The position numbers were made by a program, and so were the translations under genes. Below, piece after piece: positions 1 through 7,260 of a stretch of 7,848 nucleotides of DNA (the stretch's first letter is position 1; the number at the start of each line of letters is the position of its first letter). The stretch is from Clostridiales bacterium (GTDB lineage: Bacteria; Bacillota; Clostridia; Lachnospirales; Lachnospiraceae), in contig JAJQBV010000134.1 in NCBI GenBank assembly GCA_021203115.1, forward strand, positions 1 to 7,848. Direction: 5' to 3'. Under the pieces are notes generated by a model, which searched no databases, had not been told where the DNA came from, and saw only the letters and a program-made list of their open reading frames with translations.

Positions 1-400
1 GCTGCGGGAATGTCCGGGGATTCACTTTACCGGCAGCATCGAGGCCAGAGAGATTCCCCACGGCGGGGCGGATGTGATTGTCTGCGATGCCTTTGCCGGG
101 AACATTGTCCTGAAGCTGTATGAGGGCGTGGCGTCGACGCTCATCTCAAAGGTAAAGGAGGGGCTGATGTCGTCCCTTCGGTCCAAGATCGGCGGGCTTC
201 TGATCAAGCCCGCGCTAAAGCAGACGTTAAAGGAGTTTGACGCTTCCCGGTACGGCGGGGCGCCGTTGCTGGGCTGCAAGGGGCTTGTGGTGAAGATGCA
301 CGGGAGCTCGACGGCCGTCGAGGTGAAAAACGCCATTCTCCAGTGCGTGCTGTTCAAGCAGCAGGGCATCAATGAGAAAATAATGGAGCATATCGGATAA
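1..400 (+). CDS. plsX: Phosphate acyltransferase PlsX, C-terminal part (5' end outside window)
   Basis: PlsX makes acyl-phosphate from acyl-ACP and phosphate, feeding PlsY in phosphatidic acid synthesis at the inner face of the membrane. About 132 residues are visible, reading from base 2; the family is usually about 330-340 residues, so roughly the last 40% is present. The stretch ADVIVCDAFAGNIVLKLYEG is the conserved PlsX motif of the C-terminal half, and the following helix-rich segment with a GGAPLLG motif is typical of the family's end. The stop is TAA at 398-400. The gene next door encodes acyl carrier protein, which carries the PlsX substrate; plsX-acpP linkage is common in Gram-positive bacteria. 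The frame is intact with no oddity. The identification rests on family motifs seen by eye. Confidence 0.95.
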   Translation, partial: LRECPGIHFTGSIEAREIPHGGADVIVCDAFAGNIVLKLYEGVASTLISKVKEGLMSSLRSKIGGLLIKPALKQTLKEFDASRYGGAPLLGCKGLVVKMHGSSTAVEVKNAILQCVLFKQQGINEKIMEHIG

Positions 401-433
401 AAGCGAACTTCGTTTATAGAGAAATACGACAGG

Positions 434-441
434 AAAGGAGG
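434..441 (+). promoter_or_regulatory. Ribosome binding site of acpP (serves two possible ATGs)
   Basis: AAAGGAGG is a near-perfect match to the 16S anti-Shine-Dalgarno sequence. It lies 10 bases before the acpP ATG at 452, but only 5 bases before an out-of-frame ATG at 447. Elsewhere in this window the spacing is 5 bases (smc, ftsY) or 8 bases (rnc, ammonia-lyase, ATP-grasp gene), so both ATGs are plausible ribosome targets. Confidence 0.85.
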
Positions 442-451
442 GACAAATGGC

Positions 452-679
452 ATGGAATTCGAGAAGATTCAGACGATCATAGCAGGAGTGCTGGATGTGG
501 AAGCGGATGATATCACAGAGGAGACGACGTTTGAAGAGCTTGATGCTGATTCTCTGGATTTGTTCCAGATTATCACCGAGCTGGAGGAAGAGTTCGGCAT
601 CGAGATTCCTGCGGAAGAGGCGGATCAGATCCGGACGGTCGGCGACGCGGTCCAGCAGATCCGGAACAGTTCTCTGTAA
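452..679 (+). CDS. acpP: Acyl carrier protein
   Basis: This small acidic cytoplasmic protein of 75 residues carries growing acyl chains on a 4'-phosphopantetheine arm during fatty acid synthesis and donates acyl groups to PlsX. The length matches the family (75-80). The attachment motif DADSLD places the modified serine at residue 34, and the acidic helix that follows (ELEEEFGIEIP, about 43-53) is the face that usually contacts partner enzymes. The start at ATG 452 is the only one in this frame that keeps the full first helix. The protein lies 51 bases after plsX and 84 before rnc. A second ATG at 447, in another frame, sits closer to the ribosome binding site (see findings). Confidence 0.97.
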   Translation: MEFEKIQTIIAGVLDVEADDITEETTFEELDADSLDLFQIITELEEEFGIEIPAEEADQIRTVGDAVQQIRNSSL

Positions 680-706
680 GGGAATGGATGATAGGTACGG
701 TGAACA

Positions 707-736
707 CGGGGCTGCTGTACAGATACAGCAGCCCTG
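707..736 (+). promoter_or_regulatory. Hairpin in the acpP-rnc intergenic leader
   Basis: The arms 709-719 (GGGCTGCTGTA) and 724-734 are perfectly complementary over 11 bp with a CAGA loop. One G-U pair and one C-G pair at the base (707-708 with 735-736) extend the stem to 13 bp. No run of T follows (the next bases are AATTATGAAG), so it is not a standard intrinsic terminator. It sits 27 bases before the rnc ATG. It may be a processing or mRNA-stability element separating the highly expressed acpP part from rnc. Enteric and Streptomyces rnc genes are known to be autoregulated by RNase III cutting their own leader; that role here is inference. Confidence 0.6.
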
Positions 737-763
737 AATTATGAAGCAAAGAGGATAACACAG

Positions 764-1468
764 ATGGAAAAAATGCGGGAATTTCAGGACCTCATCGGAT
801 ATCATTTCCAAAATGAGGGGCTGCTGCGGCAGGCACTGACGCACAGCTCCTATGCCAATGAGCATCATATGAAAAAAACATACAACAATGAGCGCCTGGA
901 GTTCCTCGGCGACGCGGTGCTGGAGATTGTCACCAGCGAGCATTTGTATCAGAGCCATCCGGACTGGGCGGAGGGTGAGCTGACCCGTGTCCGCGCGAGC
1001 ATTGTCTGCGAGCAGACGCTGGCATTCTGCACCGGGGCGATCCGTCTGGGGGATTATCTTTTTATGGGGAAGGGTGAGGAGCACACCGGCGGCCGGAAAC
1101 GCAAGTCGATTCTCTCGGACGCGTTCGAGGCAGTCATCGGCGCGGTTTATCTGGACGGCGGGTTTGCCGGGGCGAAGGCGTTTATCACCCGGTTTGTGCT
1201 GAAGGATCTGGAGCACATGCAGCTTTTTTACGACAGCAAGACGATTCTGCAGGAGATTCTGCAGAATGATGGGCTGGGCACGCGGGAATCTGGGCTTCTG
1301 GAGCAGCTGGGGCCGGATCACCACAAGACCTACCGGATCGAGGCGCGCGTCGGCGGGGAGCCGATGGGGTGCGGCGAGGGGCCGACGAAGAAGGCGGCGC
1401 AGCAGGAGGCGGCGTACCGGACGATCCTGCGGCTGAAAGGAGGATCCTATGTACCTGAAGTCCATTGA
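764..1468 (+). CDS. rnc: Ribonuclease III
   Basis: This endoribonuclease of 234 residues cuts double-stranded RNA with Mg2+, maturing rRNA precursors and processing structured mRNAs. The N-terminal endonuclease domain (about 5-150) holds the signature ERLEFLGDAVL at 43-53. By alignment with the E. coli enzyme, the acidic metal and catalytic residues are E43, E46, D50, E70, D119 and E122, and all are present. A double-stranded-RNA binding domain covers about 157-225, ending in the typical TKKAAQQEAA helix. ATG 764 is chosen because AGAGGA at 750-755 lies 8 bases upstream; the in-frame ATG at 773 would be too far. The 3' end overlaps smc by 20 bases, so the smc ribosome binding site lies inside rnc, implying shared transcription and probable translational coupling. 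Confidence 0.97.
   Translation: MEKMREFQDLIGYHFQNEGLLRQALTHSSYANEHHMKKTYNNERLEFLGDAVLEIVTSEHLYQSHPDWAEGELTRVRASIVCEQTLAFCTGAIRLGDYLFMGKGEEHTGGRKRKSILSDAFEAVIGAVYLDGGFAGAKAFITRFVLKDLEHMQLFYDSKTILQEILQNDGLGTRESGLLEQLGPDHHKTYRIEARVGGEPMGCGEGPTKKAAQQEAAYRTILRLKGGSYVPEVH
1436..1443 (+). promoter_or_regulatory. Ribosome binding site of smc, inside the rnc coding end
   Basis: AAAGGAGG lies 5 bases before the smc ATG at 1449 and encodes part of the RNase III C-terminus. The overlap means ribosomes finishing rnc pass over the smc start. Confidence 0.85.
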
Positions 1469-4400
1469 GATACAGGGGTTTAAATCCTTCGCGAACCGGA
1501 TCGTTTTGGAGTTCCACAACGGGATCACCGGCATCGTGGGTCCGAACGGCAGCGGAAAGAGCAACGTGGCCGATGCGGTGCGGTGGGTGCTTGGCGAGCA
1601 GAAGGTAAAGCAGCTCCGCAGCTCCAGCATGCAGGATGTGATTTTTGCCGGGACGGAGAACCGCAAGCCGGTGAGCTTTGCCTATGTGGCGATCACGCTG
1701 GACAATTCCGACCATTACCTGCCGCTTGATTATTCAGAGGTGACGGTCGCGCGGCGGGTTTACCGTTCGGGGGAGAGCGAGTACCTCTTAAACGGGACAG
1801 CCTGCCGGTTAAAAGATATCAATGAGATGTTCTATGACACGGGCATCGGCAAGGAGGGCTACTCCATCATCGGCCAGGGGCAGATCGACCGGATCTTAAG
1901 CGGCAAGCCGGAGGAACGGCGGGAGCTCTTTGACGAGGCGGCAGGCATTGTGAAGTTTAAGCGCCGCAAGCAGATGACCGTGAAAAAACTGGAGACCGAG
2001 CGGCAGAATATGGTGCGCATCACGGATATTCTGACGGAGCTGGAGCGGCAGGTCGGCCCGCTGGAGCGCCAGTCGGAGCATGCGCGCATTTATTTAAAGA
2101 AAAAGGACGAGCTGAAGGTCTGCGAGGTGAATCTTTTCCTCTCCGAGATGGACCGCGTGGAACGGGAGGAGGCGTCCGTCCGGGAGAAGTATGAGATTGC
2201 GGACGGGCAGCAGACGGCCGCCTCGGCGGAGTTTGAGCAGACACGGCTCCGGTATGAGGAGCTGGACGCAAAGATACAGGAGAACGACGCGCGGATTGCG
2301 CTTCTGACCGGACAGATCAGCGAGACTGATGTGGAGAGGGAGAAGCTGGAGGGCCGGATCAATGTCCTGCGGGAGCAGATCCGGACGATCGAGCAGAGCG
2401 AGTCGCATGTCCGGGAGCGGCTGGACGCGCTGGAGGAGGAGATCAACCGCCGCCAGCAGACCGGACAGCGCTACAGCGATGAGAAGGCCGAGACAGACCG
2501 TCAGATCGCGGAGGTGGAGGCTCAAAAGCGGGAGCTGGAGGCCGGACTGGAGCAGCTTCAGGAGAAGGCGGCGCAGACCGGTGAAAAAATCGAGGCAGGA
2601 CAGCAGGAGATTCTCGCCCTGTTGGACGCGAGGGCTTCCATCGAGGGCGGGCAGCAGCGTTTTAACACGATCATCGAGCAGGCGGATATCCGCAGGGCGC
2701 AGTTAAACAGCCAGCTTCTGGCGCAGCAGAGCACCGGCACGGATGTCGCGGGGCAGCTTGCGGGCCGGGAGGATGCCTTAAATCAGTTAAATGAAAAAAT
2801 CCTCGACATGGAGAAACAGAAGATCGGGGTGGATCAGAAGCGTCGGAAGTGGCGGCAGCAGGCGGAGGAGTTGGAGAAGGAGTTCGACAGCCTCCGGCAG
2901 CAGGCGATGCGGGAGACCTCCCGTCTGGAGACCCTGAAAAACATCGCGGAGCGCTACGACGGATACGGGAACAGCATCCGCCGGGTCATGGAGCGAAAGG
3001 CGGATACGCCGGGCATCCACGGCGTGGTGGCCGACCTGATCCGTGTGGACAAGCGGTATGAGACCGCGATCGAGACTGCTTTAGGCGGCAGTATCCAGAA
3101 TATTGTGACAGACAACGAGGATACGGCGAAGCGGATGATCGCGTGGTTAAAAGAGAAACGATACGGGCGGGCGACCTTCCTCCCGCTGACCAGTGTGTCG
3201 GCGCCGGAGTCGGTTCCGGCCAGAAAAGCCCTCCATGAGCAGGGCGCCATTGGCATGGCGGATACGCTGGTGAAAACGGAGGAGCGCTACCGGCAGGTGG
3301 CGGGCTATCTGCTTGGAAGGGTGCTGGTGGCGGACACGATCGATCACGCCATCGCGATTGAGCGGAAATACCACTATTCCCTCCGCATTGTGACGCTGGA
3401 GGGCGAGTCGCTCATGCCGGGCGGCTCCATGACCGGCGGCGCGTTTAAAAACAGCAGCAACCTCCTGGGGCGCAGCCGTGAGATTGCGGCGCTGGAGCGT
3501 CAGATCCGGGAGCATACGGAGCAGTCGGAGAAGGCGCAGGAGCGTCTGGAGGATGTCCGGACGGCGGATGCGCTGCTGAAGGATGATTTTGACGAGCTGG
3601 TGACGACGCTGCAGGATTTCTACATCCGGCAGAACACGCTGCAGGTGGAGGTGGAGCATCTCAGGGAAGAGCAGGCGCAGCAGGAAGCATTCTACGAGAA
3701 TATCCGCGGCGAGCTTCAGAAGCTGGACGATGAGAAGAGTGAAGCGGAGCTGGATAAGCAGCAGGTTCTTCTTCAGGTGGAGCATTCCCGCAAGTGCGAA
3801 GCGGACATTACCGCTCAGAACGAGGCGCTGGCGGGAGAGCTGGAAGCGTTGAACAAGGAGGCGGAGGCGAAGCAGGCGGAGATTTCCGCCGCAACGGTTG
3901 CCATTGCACAGCTCGCCCAGAAATCCGATTTTTCCAGAGAAAACATTCAGCGTGTGGCGGAGGAGATACTGGGTCTTCACCAGACGCAGCAGGAGGTTCT
4001 CCTGAATGCCTCCAACAGCGGGCAGGAGATCGGGAAACGGCAGCAGGAGATTGAGGAGCTGACCGAAAGCTGCGGGGAGACCGCGAAGCGGCGGAAGACG
4101 CTGTGCGCGGATCTGGAACAGTGCTCATCCGGGAAGGAAGAGATGGTGCGGGAGCACAAGGGATTTTTCGAGAAGCGGGAGGCGCTCTCGCAGGAGCTGT
4201 CTCAACTGGATAAGGAGCTTTTCCGCCTGAACGACCAGCGGGAGAAGCTGGAGCACACCAGAGAATCCCAGACCGAATATATGTGGCAGGAGTATGAGCT
4301 GACGCGCCACGAGGCGATGAAGCTGCGCTCCGACGACCTTCCGGGCGCGGCCGAGCTGAAAAAACAGATTTCCGCGGTGAAGGAGGAGATCCGGAAGCTC

Positions 4401-5015
4401 GGCAATGTCAATGTCAATGCGATCGAGGAATACCGTTCCGTCTCGGAGCGCTATACCTTCCTCAAGGGGCAGTACGAGGATCTGCAGCAGGCGGAGAAGA
4501 CGCTGGAGGGCATCATCGCGGAGCTGGATGAGGGAATGAAAAAACAGTTCGCGGAGAAGTTCGCGGATATCCAGAGAGAGTTTGACCGGACGTTTAAGGA
4601 GCTTTTCGGCGGGGGAAAGGGAACGCTGGAGCTGGCGATGGCCGAGGATCAGGATATTCTGGACTGCGGCATCCGCATCATCGCCCAACCGCCGGGCAAG
4701 AAGCTGCAGAACATGATGCAGCTCTCCGGCGGGGAGAAGGCGCTGACGGCGATCGCCCTGCTTTTCGCGATACAGAATCTGAAACCGTCGCCGTTCTGTC
4801 TGCTGGACGAGATCGAGGCGGCGCTGGACGACCCGAATGTGGAGCGGTACGCCCGGTATCTGCACAAGCTGACGCAGCACACGCAGTTTATCATCATCAC
4901 GCACCGGCGCGGGACGATGATCGCCGCGGACCGGCTGTACGGAATCACGATGCAGGAGAAAGGCGTGTCGGCGCTGGTGTCGGTGAACCTGATCGAGAGC
5001 GAGCTGGATGCCTGA
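1449..5015 (+). CDS. smc: Chromosome segregation and condensation ATPase SMC
   Basis: The protein has 1188 residues, against about 1186 for B. subtilis Smc. It forms the long-armed dimer of the SMC-ScpAB condensin, which extrudes DNA loops and helps separate origins. The N-terminal head has Walker A GPNGSGKSN at 31-39 and a GQGQIDRILSGKPEERR segment. A first coiled coil runs from about 170 to 505. The hinge domain starts near IHGVVADL (523) and ends near the glycine motif GGSMTGGA (about 658-665). A second coiled coil follows to about 1010. The C-terminal head has the ABC signature LSGGE at 1092-1096 and Walker B FCLLDEIEAALDD with D1120 and E1121. All ATPase motifs are present and the frame is intact. 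ScpA and ScpB genes are not in this window. ATG 1449 has an ideal ribosome binding site. Confidence 0.98.
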   Translation: MYLKSIEIQGFKSFANRIVLEFHNGITGIVGPNGSGKSNVADAVRWVLGEQKVKQLRSSSMQDVIFAGTENRKPVSFAYVAITLDNSDHYLPLDYSEVTVARRVYRSGESEYLLNGTACRLKDINEMFYDTGIGKEGYSIIGQGQIDRILSGKPEERRELFDEAAGIVKFKRRKQMTVKKLETERQNMVRITDILTELERQVGPLERQSEHARIYLKKKDELKVCEVNLFLSEMDRVEREEASVREKYEIADGQQTAASAEFEQTRLRYEELDAKIQENDARIALLTGQISETDVEREKLEGRINVLREQIRTIEQSESHVRERLDALEEEINRRQQTGQRYSDEKAETDRQIAEVEAQKRELEAGLEQLQEKAAQTGEKIEAGQQEILALLDARASIEGGQQRFNTIIEQADIRRAQLNSQLLAQQSTGTDVAGQLAGREDALNQLNEKILDMEKQKIGVDQKRRKWRQQAEELEKEFDSLRQQAMRETSRLETLKNIAERYDGYGNSIRRVMERKADTPGIHGVVADLIRVDKRYETAIETALGGSIQNIVTDNEDTAKRMIAWLKEKRYGRATFLPLTSVSAPESVPARKALHEQGAIGMADTLVKTEERYRQVAGYLLGRVLVADTIDHAIAIERKYHYSLRIVTLEGESLMPGGSMTGGAFKNSSNLLGRSREIAALERQIREHTEQSEKAQERLEDVRTADALLKDDFDELVTTLQDFYIRQNTLQVEVEHLREEQAQQEAFYENIRGELQKLDDEKSEAELDKQQVLLQVEHSRKCEADITAQNEALAGELEALNKEAEAKQAEISAATVAIAQLAQKSDFSRENIQRVAEEILGLHQTQQEVLLNASNSGQEIGKRQQEIEELTESCGETAKRRKTLCADLEQCSSGKEEMVREHKGFFEKREALSQELSQLDKELFRLNDQREKLEHTRESQTEYMWQEYELTRHEAMKLRSDDLPGAAELKKQISAVKEEIRKLGNVNVNAIEEYRSVSERYTFLKGQYEDLQQAEKTLEGIIAELDEGMKKQFAEKFADIQREFDRTFKELFGGGKGTLELAMAEDQDILDCGIRIIAQPPGKKLQNMMQLSGGEKALTAIALLFAIQNLKPSPFCLLDEIEAALDDPNVERYARYLHKLTQHTQFIIITHRRGTMIAADRLYGITMQEKGVSALVSVNLIESELDA

Positions 5016-5019
5016 GTTG

Positions 5020-5027
5020 AAAGGAGG
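5020..5027 (+). promoter_or_regulatory. Ribosome binding site deciding the ftsY start
   Basis: AAAGGAGG ends 5 bases before ATG 5033, matching the smc spacing. The in-frame GTG at 5030 is only 2 bases away and the out-of-frame ATG at 5028 abuts the site, so ATG 5033 is the supported start. Confidence 0.8.
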
Positions 5028-5032
5028 ATGTG

Positions 5033-5965
5033 ATGAGCGAAGAGAAAAAGGGATTCTTCCGGCGGCTGGTCAACGGCCTGACGAAGACGAGAAATAATAT
5101 TGTCTCCGGGATCGACTCGGTGTTTAAGGGATTTTCCCATATCGACGAGGATTTTTATGAGGAGATCGAGGAGATCCTCGTGATGGGCGATCTCGGCGTC
5201 CGCGCGACGGAGGAGATCATAGAGAACCTGAAGGAAAAGGTGAAGGAGCAGCACATTAAGGAGCCGGAGGCGTGCAAGGAGCTGCTGATCGAGAGCATCA
5301 AGGAGCAGATGCAGATCGGGGAGGCAGCGTACCGCTTTGAGAGCGAGAAATCCGTGGTGCTGGTGATCGGCGTGAACGGCGTCGGCAAGACGACGACGAT
5401 CGGCAAGCTGGCCTCGAAGCTGAAGGCACAGGGGCGGAAGGTGATTCTCGGTGCGGCGGACACGTTCCGCGCGGCGGCCGGGGAGCAGCTTACGGAGTGG
5501 GCGCACCGGGCCGGTGTGGAGATCGTCGGCGGGCAGGAGGGGTCTGACCCCGCGGCGGTAGTCTATGACGCGGTTCAGGCGGCGAAGGCGCGAAACGCGG
5601 ATGTTCTCCTGATCGATACGGCCGGACGCCTTCATAATAAGAAGAATCTGATGGAGGAGTTAAAAAAGATCAACCGCATTCTGGAGCGGGAATATCCGGA
5701 CGCGTTCCGCGAGACGCTGGTGGTTCTGGACGCGACGACCGGACAGAATGCTTTAAATCAGGCGAAGCAGTTCTCGGAGGCGGCCCAGATCACCGGCATT
5801 GTGCTGCCCAAGATGGACGGGACGGCCAGGGGCGGCATCGCGGAGGCGATCCGGTCGGAACCGCGGAGGCCGGTAAATTACATCGGGGTCGGGGAGACCA
5901 TCGAGGATTTGCAGAAGTTTGACGCGGATGAGTTTGTGGACGCGCTGTTCCATACAAATGAGTGA
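5033..5965 (+). CDS. ftsY: Signal recognition particle receptor FtsY
   Basis: FtsY is the membrane-associated GTPase that pairs with the SRP protein Ffh to deliver ribosomes making membrane proteins to SecYEG. The 310 residues give a compact Gram-positive form without a long acidic A domain. The start has an amphipathic, basic segment (FFRRLVNGLTKTR, 8-20) of the type that binds lipid. The N domain covers about 20-100 and the G domain 105-306. Visible motifs are G1 GVNGVGKTT (113-121), DTFRAAAGEQL (143-153), G3 DTAGR (195-199) and the closing GVGE (285-288). Odd point: G4, normally TKxD, reads PKMD (259-262), and the segment before GVGE reads SEPRRPVNYI where the family usually has a form like SELxIPVKYI. 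The frame is unbroken. The gene lies 17 bases after smc and is probably translated from the same mRNA. Confidence 0.96.
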   Translation: MSEEKKGFFRRLVNGLTKTRNNIVSGIDSVFKGFSHIDEDFYEEIEEILVMGDLGVRATEEIIENLKEKVKEQHIKEPEACKELLIESIKEQMQIGEAAYRFESEKSVVLVIGVNGVGKTTTIGKLASKLKAQGRKVILGAADTFRAAAGEQLTEWAHRAGVEIVGGQEGSDPAAVVYDAVQAAKARNADVLLIDTAGRLHNKKNLMEELKKINRILEREYPDAFRETLVVLDATTGQNALNQAKQFSEAAQITGIVLPKMDGTARGGIAEAIRSEPRRPVNYIGVGETIEDLQKFDADEFVDALFHTNE

Positions 5966-5970
5966 GGAGG
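5964..5970 (+). promoter_or_regulatory. Ribosome binding site deciding the ammonia-lyase start
   Basis: GAGGAGG overlaps the ftsY stop codon (5963-5965) and lies 8 bases before ATG 5979. The other in-frame ATG at 5958 and a TTG at 5919 lack such a site, which supports 5979 and suggests coupling to the end of ftsY translation. Confidence 0.75.
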
Positions 5971-5978
5971 ATTCGGAT

Positions 5979-7199
5979 ATGAGCGAGATGCTGACGCTTG
6001 ACCGCTTCGAGGAGGCGAGCGAGATTGTGAAGGAGGTCACACAGGAGACGAAGCTGATCTACAGTGAGTTCCTGAGTGAGCAGACGGGCAACAAGGTTTA
6101 TTTAAAACCGGAGAATATGCAGTTTACCGGCGCATACAAGGTGCGGGGCGCGTATTACAAGATCAGCACCCTCTCGGCTGAGGAACGCGGCCGCGGGCTG
6201 ATCACGGCGTCGGCGGGAAACCATGCGCAGGGCGTGGCCTACGCGGCGCAGAAGTTCGGCGCGAAGGCGGTCATTGTCATGCCGACCACGACGCCGCTCA
6301 TCAAGGTAAACCGCACAAAGGGATACGGCGCGGAAGTTGTGCTCTACGGGGATGTCTACGATGAGGCGTGCGCGAAGGCGTTGGAGATGGCTCAGGAGTA
6401 CGGCTACACCTTCATCCATCCGTTTGACGACCTCGCGGTGGCGACGGGGCAGGGAACCATCGCCATGGAGATTTTCAAGGATCTCCCGCTGGTGGAATAT
6501 ATTCTGGTGCCCATCGGCGGCGGCGGGCTGGCGACGGGCGTTTCCACGCTGGCCAAGATGCTGAACCCGAAGATTAAGGTCATCGGGGTGGAGCCCGCGA
6601 AGGCAAACTGCATGCAGGAGTCCATCCGGGCCGGGAAGGTGGTCACGTTGCCGAGTGTCAGCACGATCGCCGACGGCACGGCGGTGAAGACGCCGGGCGA
6701 AACGATTTTCCCCTATGTCAGCAAGAATCTGGACGACATCATCACGGTGGACGATGACGACCTCATTGTCGCCTTCCTCGATATGGTGGAGAATCACAAG
6801 ATGATCGTGGAGAATTCCGGGCTTCTGACGGTTGCGGCGCTCAAACAGCTTGATGTGAAGGACAAGCGCGTGGCGGCCATTTTAAGCGGCGGGAACATGG
6901 ATGTCATCACGATGTCCTCTGTCGTGCAGCGCGGACTGATTTTCCGCGACCGCATTTTCACGGTCTCCGTCCTGCTTCCGGACAAACCGGGCGAGCTGCA
7001 CCGGGTATCCGGCATCGTCGCCGACAATCAGGGCAATGTTATCAAGCTGGAGCACAACCAGTTTGTCTCCTCCAACCGGAACGCGGCGGTGGAGCTGCGG
7101 ATCACGATGGAGGCATTCGGCACAGAGCACAAGAATCAGATTCTTCAGGCGCTGGAGCGGGAGGGATACCGTGTGAAGCTGGTGCAGACCGCGCTGTAG
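5979..7199 (+). CDS. ilvA: Threonine ammonia-lyase (threonine dehydratase), ACT-domain form
   Basis: This PLP enzyme of 406 residues turns L-threonine into 2-oxobutanoate and ammonia, either for isoleucine synthesis or for threonine breakdown. The fold-type II PLP domain covers about 1-320. It has the PLP lysine K54 in FTGAYKVRGA, the substrate loop SAGNHAQG (78-85), the glycine-rich phosphate loop GGGGL (180-184) and SGGN (303-306). A C-terminal ACT domain (about 326-402, starting FTVSVLLPDKPGELHRV) is the usual site for amino-acid control. Length and a single ACT domain fit the medium-length threonine ammonia-lyase class rather than long E. coli IlvA with its two-lobed regulatory domain. 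Whether it is biosynthetic or catabolic cannot be told here; tdcB is an alternative name. It lies 13 bases after ftsY, an unexpected partner for that gene. Confidence 0.92.
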   Translation: MSEMLTLDRFEEASEIVKEVTQETKLIYSEFLSEQTGNKVYLKPENMQFTGAYKVRGAYYKISTLSAEERGRGLITASAGNHAQGVAYAAQKFGAKAVIVMPTTTPLIKVNRTKGYGAEVVLYGDVYDEACAKALEMAQEYGYTFIHPFDDLAVATGQGTIAMEIFKDLPLVEYILVPIGGGGLATGVSTLAKMLNPKIKVIGVEPAKANCMQESIRAGKVVTLPSVSTIADGTAVKTPGETIFPYVSKNLDDIITVDDDDLIVAFLDMVENHKMIVENSGLLTVAALKQLDVKDKRVAAILSGGNMDVITMSSVVQRGLIFRDRIFTVSVLLPDKPGELHRVSGIVADNQGNVIKLEHNQFVSSNRNAAVELRITMEAFGTEHKNQILQALEREGYRVKLVQTAL

Positions 7200-7206
7200 G
7201 TTTTGG

Positions 7207-7234
7207 TTGACAAACTTTTTGAACACGGTATAAT
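7207..7234 (+). promoter_or_regulatory. Consensus sigma-A type promoter (TTGACA-16-TATAAT)
   Basis: The -35 box TTGACA (7207-7212) and the -10 box TATAAT (7229-7234) are both perfect matches, separated by 16 bases (17 is optimal). The spacer is AT-rich in its first half, unlike the GC-rich genes on each side. The expected start of transcription is near A7241. The promoter points at the ATP-grasp gene, but an intrinsic terminator begins only about 20 bases after the expected start. Confidence 0.8.
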
Positions 7235-7260
7235 GAATTTATGTATATACGCAGGTGAAC

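Noticed and set aside
403..416. Short hairpin-like sequence between plsX and acpP (AGCGAACTTCGTTT)
   Set aside because: The stem is only 5-6 bp with a G-U pair and a three-base loop, with no T-run; too weak to call a terminator or regulatory structure.
227..1666. Open frame of 479 codons on the - strand across plsX, acpP, rnc and the start of smc
   Set aside because: It lies opposite four well-supported genes, is rich in Arg, Leu and Pro, and shows no recognisable domain. Long antisense frames are expected in GC-rich genes with this codon bias.
5028..5033. Start-stop ATGTGA overlapping the ftsY start
   Set aside because: The ATG directly abuts the ribosome binding site with no spacer, so initiation there is unlikely; it arises from the GGAGGATGTGATG sequence by chance.
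3147..5635. Further long - strand open frames opposite smc and ftsY (3147-3980, 4125-4904, 4649-5635)
   Set aside because: They have the same composition effect, each mirrors a real gene, and repetitive Leu/Arg content reflects the Glu/Gln/Lys-rich coiled coil read backwards.
5919..5981. Longer starts for the ammonia-lyase (TTG 5919, ATG 5958)
   Set aside because: Neither has a ribosome binding site, both add residues encoded inside ftsY, and ATG 5979 has GAGGAGG at good spacing.
6102..6797. Open frame of 231 codons on the - strand opposite the ammonia-lyase
   Set aside because: It is a shadow of the PLP domain, with no recognisable domain and His/Arg-rich low-plausibility content.
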